Shown: piece by piece, positions 37,001 through 49,000 of the stretch
How positions within the stretch are numbered: position 1 is the stretch's first letter
Layout: each line of letters starts with the position of its first letter
Assembly (NCBI GenBank): GCA_025345505.1
Contig: JANVCC010000077.1
Coordinates: 989,998-1,053,997, forward strand
DNA length: 64,000 bases
Origin: Todiramphus chloris collaris
Taxonomy: Eukaryota > Chordata > Aves > Coraciiformes > Alcedinidae
Direction: 5' to 3'
The notes under the pieces: model-generated
The model's database searches: none
What the model was told of the DNA's origin: nothing
Seen by the model: only the letters and a program-made list of their open reading frames with translations
Program-made: the position numbers and the translations under genes

Positions 37001-40000
37001 GCTTGGACTTGCTTTCTCATCTCCTTTTTCTTAGCCACTTGAGGATTTCTGAAAAAAGATGTTTCCCATCTTTGAGCTGTCCGTTCTGTTGATCGCTTTT
37101 CTAACACCGCTACCAGCCCCACTGTCCTCTCTCCCCCAGTGCTCCCCCTCCTCTTCCCCCGCCTTCCACATTCCCAGCTGCAGGGCTCTGTCAAGTAATA
37201 ACTTCTTTGTTTCCCAGTCCGATGAGTCTCTGTGTATAGTAGTCTCCAAAATGGAACAACGATGTCCAATTCCAGGGGGCGGGGGAGTGCACAAGAAGGA
37301 AGGAACGGGCTCTTGCACGTGTCAGGCAGATTCTGGATTTGAAGTCCCCAAAGAGCAGAACAGGACTTGAGAAACAATCTGTTTACAGTACAGGGGAAGG
37401 GCACAAGCCTGGTGCACAGGGGAAGCTCAGAAGAGGTTAGGAAGGACCTGTTTCTCCCAGGTTCCTTCAGTGACTTTGCACTGCAGGATTCCCGGATCAG
37501 GCAGCACCTGCTCTGAAGGCTGGGTTGGTGGTGAGGAAGGTTGCATATTGTACAATGAGGTTTGGATCTCTGGAGCTGAAACTGTTTCCAGCCTCTTTTC
37601 CAAAAGAACTGCTGGGCAGGTACCTCTTTCCCTTCGGTTCATCCACATGTGGCAATGTTCTGTCCAGGATGGGGTAAAGAGGGATGCTACATGTGGTGTC
37701 AAACTGTGTAGCTGGCACCTTGGGCACAGGCATGGGATCATTGCAGCTGGACTTTAGCCAGAGCACCACTGCTGCTGCCAGAAGTGCCATGGGATCTTCA
37801 ACAACCACAATCAGTCAGATGAAGAGAAGTTCTTGTGTTTCTTCCAACAGCACAGATCCCCTGGCCCAGCTTCTACTGTAGGGGGATGACCTCTAATGAA
37901 ATCTCTTCTGTAGCATGGAGATCTGGCTTCTGGAGAAGCAGTTTTCTTCTTTTTTTTTTTTTTTTCCTCTCTTCGTTAGGGAGTTTCAGATGGGGAAGAG
38001 ATCATCAAAGTATCAGATGAGTTGGCAGATGCCTTGCTCTTGAAAACAGAAGTGTGTATGATGTATATTCATCTCAACGCTCTGCAAAATCCTTGCCTTC
38101 CTGGTACAGCAAAGGTGGAAATGCTGTATTGGCATGCTTGTTTTTACTTCCTGGGAGATCCCTGTGAAGACAACATGCCCTGTTATGGAAGCCCTGTAGT
38201 GTTGCTCATTTTCCCATTAGAGGAGCCTTTTGGAGGGAGCTTGTAGTCCTGGTACCCAGCAGCTTTCACAGGGCAGAGGAGAGCTTAGCAGGAAGGGGGC
38301 CTTGCATCTCCAAGACCATCTGATGCTTGGACGTAGCAGTTCTTATGTAGCATGTAGATGCATCTGGTCAGTGTTTATGTACATAAGTAGTATCCTACAT
38401 ACTTCAGAGAGGTGGGTCATCCCTGAGGTAATATATATCTTCTGCTTTCCTCTTCCCTATCTAGTCTTTCCTCAGTCTTTATGACCCCTGGAAGCATCGT
38501 ATGCAAAATAAATGAGCTACTTGAGTTGTTTCTCTCAGGCAGCTGGCAAAAACAGTTGTGAAGAAACCACATTTTTACTTCTCTAGGTCAGAGGTGTTTG
38601 GTGTGTGCCCTGTGCTTCTTAAAACAAAAGGTCTTATTGAAGGTAAATTGAAAGAAGGAAGCCTGGTAGAAGGCTTCAGTTTAGCTGAATGATGATTCAG
38701 AGGTTTGGAGCTGAGCTTTAGATGCTTGGTTCCAATTTGCATGTTGTTTTAGACCCACCAAAGCTGACTTGTGTTGCCTTTTTATTTGGAGTGAAACTGT
38801 CACCTCTGCAAGGTTCCCAGTTACAAGAGGCCTGGGGGTTGAAGGTGTATACCTGCAGACCAAACTCAAAGTGAGGGGCCCTCTATCATTCCCTGGGAAC
38901 TCAGGCTTCCAGGTCAGTTTGCTCCCAGGCTTTAACAATTTCTTTAGCACTGTTTCTTGTGCATGTCGTATGAATGCTGCTTTCTAATCCTGGCAGTGAA
39001 GGTGCCCCACTCTTCTGGGAGAAGTCTTATCTTTGCTTGCTAATGGGCTCCAGCCTGTTAAAGATAAGGCCTGCAAACCTGATCCTTCTGAAGTATGAGA
39101 CAAAATTCCTGTTGACTGAATGGAGTCAGCTTTACCCAGAAGAGACTTGTTTGTGGCCCTGAGGCCTGTGTGCAATGCTGGAGAGAAATCACTTCATCTA
39201 ATACTATTTTTCCTTTTTTATTTTTTTTATTTTTTTTTGCGAGGCATGGGGCCTAAGGACTCAGGAGGGAAAGCTGAAGTCCAGAATTGACAGCATGAGC
39301 AGGGATTAGAGCTTGCTGTTCCTCCCACCTTTCTCTCTCTGTTGGTGTGCCTCCATGCTAATTTAGACCTGTGGCAACCATCAAAGCTTTGTGCATACCT
39401 TCTGCACAAAGGGGCCTGTCTCCCACATGAAGACGTTCTCTGCTGGGACAGAGTCAGTTTGTCCCCCAAAAGAAAAATCTTAAGCACCCAATTGCCTGCT
39501 TGACTGACTCCCTGACTGCTATTATGTTTCTAACCACAGTAATGGGCTTTAGTAGTTATTAATGGATTATGTTTGGGGAGGGAGGGACAGAACCCAACAC
39601 CTAGCTTTGTAGCTAAGGGACTCCCCGACCAAAGCATTGCTTTCCTGACATGGGGTTTGCTGAGCTGTCAGAGTGGGTGTCTTTTGCTTGGTTTTCCTCT
39701 GAGGTGGGAGACATTGGTAAAAGGGAGATGTTCCCTCTCGTCCTACACTATGGTAGAGAGAAGGCAGGTACTGAGCAGAAACCCTGTTTCTGAATATGAA
39801 AGGCTGCATGCTCTCTTAATTGTTCCTTGTGGCTGCTGCACAGCAACAGGAATTGGCTTTTCCTTAGAGTCTCAGACTCTGGTCAGAGTCTTCCATGGGG
39901 AAGAAGAATGTGTGCTCCCTGCAGTGTCTGTGCAGAGTCCTGTGCTGCAGTTGCACTGGGCCAGCTGCCTGTGCAAAATCCCAGGTTCATTGGCAGTGAA

Positions 40001-43000
40001 TGTAAGACAGCCTGGTTGGAGAGACTTTGAAATATATCTGCTGCAGGCCTTGGCTAGCCCTAAAGGGCAGCTGAGGGTCGCAGGACTTGTGGACACATAC
40101 CTGGAGATACGCGAGTTTGGGTAGGAGGGATAAAGGTGGCAGAAAAAAGAGCCTTGGTAGCTGCAGCTCTTCCTTGGTTCCAGTAGCTCTCTGAGATGGC
40201 TTGATGTTCTCTGCGTGCCTCTTGTGCAGAGTGTATTGGCGGTGCTGCTTTGGCCTTATGATTTGGAGAAACCAATTGCTCAGCTAAACCACAGATCTAG
40301 GAGCAGAAGGAGTCCTGAGCTCAGGTGCTGCTTCCACATGGCTCTTCTCTGGATTTGATGGAGCTGAGCATATGTTCACTGCTTTGCTGTTGGGTGCCTT
40401 GTAACACCAGCAGTAGGTCTTCTCACAGATGTCAAGGACACTGCAAGAATCCTTTCCTGGGAGAAGAGAGGCTTGGAGACACCTTCTGAATTCCAAAGAA
40501 AGAATGTTGTAAAGGATCACAGAAATGTTTAAAAACTGCTATTTTTACAGACGTGACATTGTTGCCTTATTTTGCTTTCCTCTTTCAGCTGCCAGCCCCA
40601 TGTCACATTGCAGAAGATGTTTAGGCAAAGCATAGAGATGGCTTTTATTTAAAGCAGGCTCTGTTTCCTGTGTTTGTGCTATCTTTGTTGCAATGACTTA
40701 AACATAGTTTTGGCATTTTATTCTTGGTAGCTGCAGTAAATGTGGCTTTGTGATGGGTCATTTATAGCTTACTTAGAAATCTTTGTATGAGCCATTTTCT
40801 CTTATTTGGACTGAGGATAGGAAGTTGGCACAAAACAAGCAGTGTGGTGTAGAGACCCACAGCATCTGTGTTTCTGCTGCTTGATTTTAAGTGTTTGTTC
40901 CTGTCTTATCAACTAATTTGAGGCCAGTGGCTGTCAGGCAACCTCTGGAGCCAGCAAGTGCAGCAGGTACATAACATTGCCAAAGAGGACCTTGGTATGG
41001 GCTCTGATGGAGACGGTGAACTGAACCAAACACTGCTGCAGGAGAGCTGTGCTGCCTCTGACAGAGAGTGCTTGAGTACTGGGGAGGGAACCTGATCCAG
41101 CTTTGAAACTGGCCCGGCTTTGAGCAGGCTGGACTGAAGACCTCTATTCTGCTATTTGTTAGGCCTGTGATGTTGCAGCCAATTAATGATTGTGCTCAGA
41201 AGTTGGCAGCAAACAGAAGCACGATGTGAAGTAAGAAGAAAAAAGTTTGCCACGAGGTCTTTCCACATATTACAGTGCTGACTGTGTATGAAATGTGCTG
41301 AGTGCTGCGCTAACTATTTTGCAAATGTAATTGCAATTTACAGCTGATCCTGGTTTAGGTTTTTCCCCTTTGCATATGCGAATACATCTGTATGTCCTGA
41401 CAGAGTCTCTGCATTTGTGACCTACTGCATCTTGGAAGCTCAGCTACTGAGAGCTCTGGAGCACTTCTTCCTTTGCTGCTGCCTGCCCCTTGTGAAATGT
41501 GGTGGAACATGCTGAAGTAGTCTTGAACCAGAATTCAAAGCCTGTCTTGTAGCCTGTCTTCTTTGTCTTGCTCATGCACTATTTCTTCAGACCATGAAGA
41601 TTAGTAAGTGATTTTTTTTGTTGTTGTTTTTGTTTATTTGTTTCTTTTTTTTTTTTTTTTTAAACAGCTCGTTTGTGACGGGGACAGCCTGCTGTGGACA
41701 CACCTCACCTCTGAGGATCTGGGACCTTGAGAGGTGAGTGAGCTTCTGGGTTACAGGGAGGGACTTGACAAGAAAAGTGCATAACAATGAGAAATGCTAT
41801 ATTGGGGATGCCATAAAATAATCTCTTTAGTCCATGTAGGCAAAGGGATGTTTAAACATGAGATGTGGGATGGAGTTGGACGATGGAACAAATTGGCGTG
41901 GAAAGGTGTATGTGCAGGGTAGATCTGGTTCAGTAGAGTGCAGCTTGATTTGCTTTTCTGGTTGATGGCAGAGCCATCCTGGTTTTCTTCCTATTACCCA
42001 TGTACAGTCAGGATATGCCCATTACACCTTCCTTTTCATCTGCCTCAGTTGATGCTTCAGCCTGAGACAGAGGGATGAGAGAGGTTGTCTACATACTCCC
42101 ACTTAGCCACTCATCTGTGGTGCTCAGAAGCCAGAAGCAAACACAGGCTTTAGTCCTCTTGTCCTGTGTGGTGTTTCTGGTAGCTCAGGGAGGTGAGGGG
42201 TGGTGACAGGTTATCTATGGAATTGGCTTAGGTATGTTGTCTTCTCTCTGTCTTAATAAGCATTGAGGGGGTTAATTGCTGTGGCTGCTGATTTGGGGGC
42301 ATTGAGTAGTTCCCGTTTGGTGGAGGTGCTGACCTTAGCAACTGAGGAAATGTTGGGCTCAAATCCTGACTTGAGACTCAACTGCTGACAAATTTGAAAC
42401 TCTCAGCCTGGGGGTCTTTGTGTAGTGATGGACAGCAAATATTTGGCAGGATTATTGAGCAGCAGCTCAGCTTTCCAGGACTGGTATGCTCCAGGTAGGA
42501 GTGGCACAGCACAGATTATCAAGGGAGTGTCGTCAGGATTGAGGTGAATTGGTGGGCTCTGGGAGGGGAGAGAAGGGGGGCAATGGCAGAAAGGTCTTGA
42601 GGTATCTCAGCAGAGCTATGTTTGGGGAAAAGAGTTAGAGGAGGATTGGTGTGGATGCAGGGCTGGTCTGAGGTCAATTGCCTTCTAATCTATAGTTTGG
42701 ATAGTTTAGATTGTCAGAGTCAAATACAAGTATAAACCAGTTTGTTTTTCTCCAAAGTAACCAAAATAAAGACTTTTCAAAGGATACATCCCACAGAGGA
42801 CAAACTAGACAAGGGAAGATGGTGCCAGTGCTTTCAGCTACGGTGCAGGTTTCTTGGTGACCTAGTCCAGTGGTGCCTTTAGAGTACCCCAGAAGGATGC
42901 AGGTTGTGCTGTGATACCCCTACCCATCAAATCTACTGTCTGCTCTTGAATAGAGGCATCTAACAGACGTGAGGAGATAAGCAACCCACTCCCCCCTGCC

Positions 43001-46000
43001 CCAGCCTCTCTGACAGCCTTTCCCAAGGAAGCCTGAAGAGATAATAAAGCTGTGTAGAAAATAGGATTAAGGTAATGAACAGGCACAACGGAGTTTGATC
43101 TTTCAATAACGTCAAAGCCTGAGTGACAGGCAAATAAAAAAGCCAAGGCAACCTAGGCCACTGGGCCTCTGTTGCAATGGCTGAAGTGTCAAATTTATTC
43201 TTCCCTCTTCACCTGTCACAGCTGGAATGTGCCATGCCACTGGGTCTTTTCCTCTCCAGAGACCTGTGTGTGAGCTGGGAGTCTCGTCAGCACGTGCAGG
43301 GCAGGAGACCGAGTAGGGAGCATGGCTGGGAAACTAGCACGTGAAGCTTGATGTGATCATTCATAGTGAGGGAATACAGAGTTGTCCTTCCAGGTTTTGA
43401 CTTTCTCCATAAACTCTTCTTCATCCCAGCAGAGCTCTGGATTCATTTTCAAAGGCTCCAGTGGTTGCCAGAAATGATCTCATGGGGAAACGCTATTTCT
43501 TTCTTTGAGACTTGTGTATGTTGTTTCCCTGGTCAGATCGCAGAACTGGGAGTGCAGCATGGCAACTCAAAATCTTAGAGCTACCCACAACTGTAAAGCT
43601 CCTCCCATGCCCAGTGTGTCCTGATAACATCTGGCAGACAGAGCCAGGCTCCCTGGGTTTGCTTGCTTGCCCCTTCCTTTTGGCTGCAAAGGGCCAGAGT
43701 CTGACTCTGAAAGCCTGATTATGACAAGGATGTTATCCTTAAGAGCAGAATTCAGGCAACTTCTCTGTCAAAAAAAATGAGGCAGGGTAGAGTGATGCTT
43801 GAGATGGGTTCTTTTAAAACTACAGGCTCTTTAGCACTACTTGGATGTTTAGTGCTGTCTGAGACCAGTTAGTTCAGTCAGATGTTTTTTTTTTCCTGTG
43901 TGTGGGGTGCATGTAAGTAACATTGCAGCAGCTTCTGTAGCATTCTCTTCCCTTGGGGTAGGTGGTCCTTTTTCCCCAACAGCTGAGAGCTGGAACATGC
44001 TACAAAAGGATTTAAAGCTTAAATAACCTTTTGTGTACTGATCTTCTTAGTTCCAGGCCAGATAAGTCCTTGGCTGATGCTTGTAGCTGTTGGTCATGGT
44101 ATGTTTTCGTATTTATGACCTTCGCTGTTCCCTGACCCTGGGGCAGCCATTCTCATCCCTCCAAGAGGAAAGGGATAATGTCTTCACCTGGAAATATGTT
44201 CTGGGCTTTGAAAAGGGCTTGGTTGGGTTTGGTGGTGAGGACATTTTTAGTGTGGAAAGGAAACGCCTCTTGCTGCATCCCACCCCCACAACTGTCTGTC
44301 ATTTCTGACTCTGCTGAAATGATGGCGTTGGATCAAAGCCACAACAGGCAGCAACAAGCAATTGTCAGGGGGAATCTAAAGCAGGGAAATGACTGCGTAA
44401 TGCCAAGACACTGTCTCTGATGGCTGAAATTCCAGCTGGTGCTACACCTGGCCTTTTCTCCTGTAATAAAGGAGGATTTTTTTTTTTTTTCCCTTTATGC
44501 TTTGAAGCTGGCTAGCTGCACCTCTGTAGGATGTACCTGATCCCATAGATGCTACATTGTGCTATCTAATTGCTTTTAGATGTGGGAAAGTTGCTCTGCA
44601 CTTACTGCCACTCATGATCAAGGTTTGTTTGTGTGTGGAGGGTGGCTGTGGGTAACTTAGGTGATTAGAGGCCTTCCCAGGAAAGGAGAATGATCAGCAG
44701 TGTGGGCCACTAGATACTGACCTGTGTCCTTGCATCATGTATCAGGCCTTGCTGACTCCTTGGCTTCTTCCAAGTCCCCTTGCCCTCTCGGACAGTGAAG
44801 GATATGATGATAGCTGCCCCTCTTGCAGATCAGATACCTCTACTCCCTTTTGCCTTTCTCTGCTCAGGCCTTCCTGTCTCGGGTGGCAGTGTGAGTGTGT
44901 GGCTCAGCAGAAGAACTGGATAATAGCAGGCAGGAGAAGAGGAAACTTTCTTCAGATACTGTTCGTTCATTCTTTCTTTCTCTGCTCATCTCCTATCTCC
45001 TTTGGGAGTTTAAATTCTTTGGGAGATGAGGGTGACAACCCACTGGAAACAGCTCCAAGGCCAACATTTGTCACTTACCTGTGGAGGACTGTTGCTCCCC
45101 AGGTTGTTGTGGTTGTCTGCATGTCTTTAGGTGACACATGCCCCTGCATCAAGCATGCGTCCCTATAATGTAGGATACCGCAGAATTTGCTTTGCAGCAG
45201 CTCTTGGAGGTATTTTGCTAAGCCCTGTGTTTGAAATGGACTGCTGTTCTGTCAGGCATGGTAGTCTTCATGCTGTAAACACTTTGAATGCACAAGTCCT
45301 ACACTGTCCTTTCCTGTGACACAGCATAACAAATGCAGGGCATGGGACCTGTTGTGAAAACTGAGACAAAGTTAGCTTGTGCCCTGCAAGCCACCCCAGC
45401 TCCTCTACCTTTTAAATATCCAGTCTGTGTCCATCTCCTCCCTGCTTTTTGAAAGCATTTTTGGCAGAGTGTTTTTTTTCTTTGTTGGTGGGGTTTTTTT
45501 TGGTTTGTTGTTGTTTTTCTTGATTTTTTTTTTTAAGAACCCTCTAATTTCTTGTTCAGTTTTTCTCCCTCTCCCGAGCCCTTTGAAAGTGGCTTTACAC
45601 CGTCACTGACACCAAACTGACACTTTGCGTTTCCCCACTTCTTATCCCTTTATGGCAACAGATGTTGAAATTTTGTATCCCTTTTATCTGTCCCTCTTTG
45701 CCCTCTTCCTGTAATTAGGTTTCCCTTGTTAGCAGTACAAAGTGGCCCGGTTTGCTGCCTGGCCTTTTGAGCCATTGTGTCCGAGCACGTTTTTTTCCTC
45801 CTCTTTCGGAAGAGTTCCTTCCCCCTTAAGTAATAGGCAGAGCATGGGCCAAAGCTGTGGCTTTTTCTTGTTTCTTTGTTCTCCATTTATCTCTGCCACC
45901 TTTTTCAAAGGGATGGGGGGGTGGAGGGGGGGAACAGTGCATGGAAAGGGAAGATACAGAGTTGCGTTTCTTGACCGTCAGGGCCCCCCTGCTCTTCAGG

Positions 46001-49000
46001 TGTTCCAACTCAGGTGCCTTTGATGTCTGCAAGTTTTGGAGAGGTGGGAGGTAGAGGATTCAGGAGAGTGGCTTGGGAGTGGAGGAGAAGAGAGATTCAG
46101 GTGTGTGGCTGGTGCCCTCAGCAGTGGGGTGGGGAGGAGCCTTTCCAAGTAGCTAGGCAGCTGCTGAGCAGGCTAGTAATCCATGCTTGTCTCGGGAGCT
46201 GTTGCATTGTGCTCTCTCTGTGAGTGCCAACATGAGTGTTACCGTCAGAAGTAGCTGGCTGAAGTTTGCTAACTCGCTGCTGCTGCATCTCTGGTGTGTG
46301 CTTCCCTAGGACCCTTGTTAGGTTACATCTTTCTGTGCAGAATTAGTTGCTGTCTTTCAAATTTCGGCATATGTTGATCTGCATCTGCTTTGGTGGCTCT
46401 TCAGAGCCATTGAGTAAGTGAACATGAGCAATTGTCAGCACAGAGGGAGAGCTGTAAAACTTGGGCTCCCTGTGCTGTTTTTAAACAAGTGTAATTTGAC
46501 AGTTGTAGTATATAGCACTGAGCACCCTGGTTAGCTGATCACCACTAATACTTTGCTGATTAAATCCAGTCCTTCTTGGCTTTGCATCCTGTCATGGTCA
46601 GATTTTTGTATGTGTGAAATACAGATAAATGAAATGAGAATCTGCAGGTCAGTTCTTGGTTATAAAGTTGGCTAAATGTTTTCAACAAAAGCTTTTAACC
46701 TTGGCCCAAGATGGATGAGCAGACTTTTGAGTGTTGTGTTCTGAAGCAAGCTCTGTAGAAGATCATTCTCTCCACAGCTTTGAACTCCAAGGTTTAAACA
46801 TGTCTGAGACCCTCTAATTTAATAATAAAAGGAGATTGTTGGATGAAGGGAGCAAATGGATTCAGAACTGGAGTTGCAGCATTTGAAGGAAATGTAACTG
46901 ACTCCAAGAAGTGTGGGGAGTCTGTTTCAGCCAGTCTTTTAAGATGGATTTATTCAGTTGCAGACATGGGTGAATGAGGCAAGTGGTAGCAAATATTATC
47001 CTGGCACTGATAACAATTTCACAGAATTTGAGGACAGAAAAATCATGATACTATGCTGTAGGTGCAGAATCCCCGCTTTGTGCCCTGCTTTTCTGTAGAT
47101 TCATTATGCCAACTGTCTGGTTCTTTGAGTTTTTTTTGACAAGGAAACCCTCTCCAGGCTTTGTGGCAAAAAGGCACTCTCCTTTCAGGCTTGGGTTTCT
47201 TTCTCATCATCTGAACAGTTTTAAATTACAATAACCAATACAAAACTTGTCCAGCAGGGAGCTAAACAGATTCTGTGTTTACATCAGGTGTTTACATCAG
47301 GTAAGTGAATGAAAATGTGTGGCCTCTACTCACCGCAGTGGTAGTTGCTCTTCCTCAAATGACTGCTGCTTCTCTTTTCCCAAGGCTCTCCTGCTTGTTT
47401 TTTGCTGTGCTGTTTGCCCATTCTATCCACAGATAGTTTTGGTTACTCTTTCTAAAGCACGGATTCTGAGTATTTCCATTCAGATGTCCTTTAATTAATC
47501 AGGAACACAAATGCTATGCCTTCTTCCTGAAATTCAAAGGAAAAAGTTGGTGAAATGGCAGACTGGGGTCTGTCATAGGGGAAATCTTTTCTTCAGGTGA
47601 ACCCTTTCTTGGCCTGTTGGTATTGAATTAGTTTGGATTTCTAATTTGGTCCTTGGGAATCATTCCCCCTGCAGTAAGGTAGATAGGATGAAGAGTTTGA
47701 ATGTAGAGCTAGGCAAGAGGAAGAGCAGGTCCTTCTTCATGGAGCTCTCAATCCCAGTTGTGACTTGAGCAGCAAGATGAGATATAAACAGGTCTCCCAC
47801 CTTCAGGCATGAATTAATCACTTGACAAAGCCAGAAGGAAATTCCTACCCCAGTTCTTCAGCTCTGAACTGTAGGATTTGATTCCCATGCTCAGATCTTG
47901 AGTATTTTGGAGACAGGACACCAGGCCATGGCTGACTACTTGAACCAGTGCTGGAGAAAGCTTGCTGCTGTAAGGAGCCACTTAAGTGACAGTCTCTTGA
48001 ATTACTGTTCCTTTTAGCAGACTGTGTTGCGTTCAGAGCTCTGTCCCTTGACCATAATGGATAACTTCAGTCTTGTCTGTTTAATGTGTTTTCCATGGTA
48101 TGCACGGGTTCCCAAAACCATTTGGAGCCTTGTGGTTCTTTATTGATTTCTGGGTTGTTGGTTTGGGGTTTTTTTGGACATTGTCTTTCTGAACCCTTTC
48201 ACATAAGCCAGGCATTTTCTGCCTTCCTTTTGTTTAGAGGGCTCTGGTGCATCTCAGCCTAAATGTAAAACCATTGGAAGAAGAAGAACATACAGATGTT
48301 TATCCTTTCCTCCCCGTGGCAGTCTTGTCCCTGTCTCACTACAGGTGAGCATGAGGCCAGATACTGCCCTTTGGATGTGTGCATGTCCAGGCCATGCTAT
48401 GGCCTTTGCACTCCTGTTCAGCCGTATTTATGACAACTTTACAATGCCCCAGACAATCAGAGAGTGGGGGCTGGACACTCCAAGCGCATCAATCAGTTTC
48501 ATCCCTCTGAGCCAAAGCAAAAGCAATCTTTATTTTTCCCTGGGTTGAGAGAGAATCAACAGAGGCAAGAGAGAAGAATGGGAAGGAGTGAATGAGGAAC
48601 CCCCTCTGCCACTGGCTGGCGGTAGCTCATTTAAACAGATGGCTTTGTTTTGATTTGGACTCTCCATTTTTTTTGTCTCCCCACTAAAGGAGACCTGCAG
48701 AGCTCTGTCCAGAAAGGGAGCAATACAGCCGCCTGTTCCCACACAAGTGGGGCGAAAGGCGAGAGGCTTTGAGAATTCCTGGCTTCTTTTCCTCGCCTCC
48801 CTCTTTTTCTCTTCCCCCAAGAAATCACAGTTTGAGAGAATTCCCCCCTACTTCTCCCGTTGGAAAGAAAGACAGAGAAGACATTCTTGACATTCTTTGC
48901 TGAGAAAAGGGGTTAAATGTCTGAATTTGGGGGTCACCATGTTATACAAATTGCAATCTAATCGTTTTTACAAGAACACACGTGTGCTAAGAAAAGGAGC

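Larger units (their letters stand above)
13184..41667 (+). other. FBXW4: FBXW4 intron 5 (28.5 kb)
   Basis: This is the largest intron. It holds candidate regulatory blocks near 14.6, 21.3-22.6, 23.65, 25.73, 32.1, 36.4-37.0 and 41.2 kb, an inverted CR1 pair at 27.15-27.9 kb, C homopolymers at 18.04 and 20.27 kb, an AT repeat at 30.0 kb, and a protein-like ORF at 22844-23170. The remaining stretches (for example 15-20 kb, 28-31 kb, 33-36 kb, 37.4-41 kb) show no feature I can support. Confidence 0.9.

Noticed and set aside
39573-40124. Longest uninterrupted forward frame inside intron 5 (183 codons)
   Set aside because: The composition is non-specific, no family is recognisable and no splice or promoter context is seen. 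This length is expected by chance somewhere in 64 kb.
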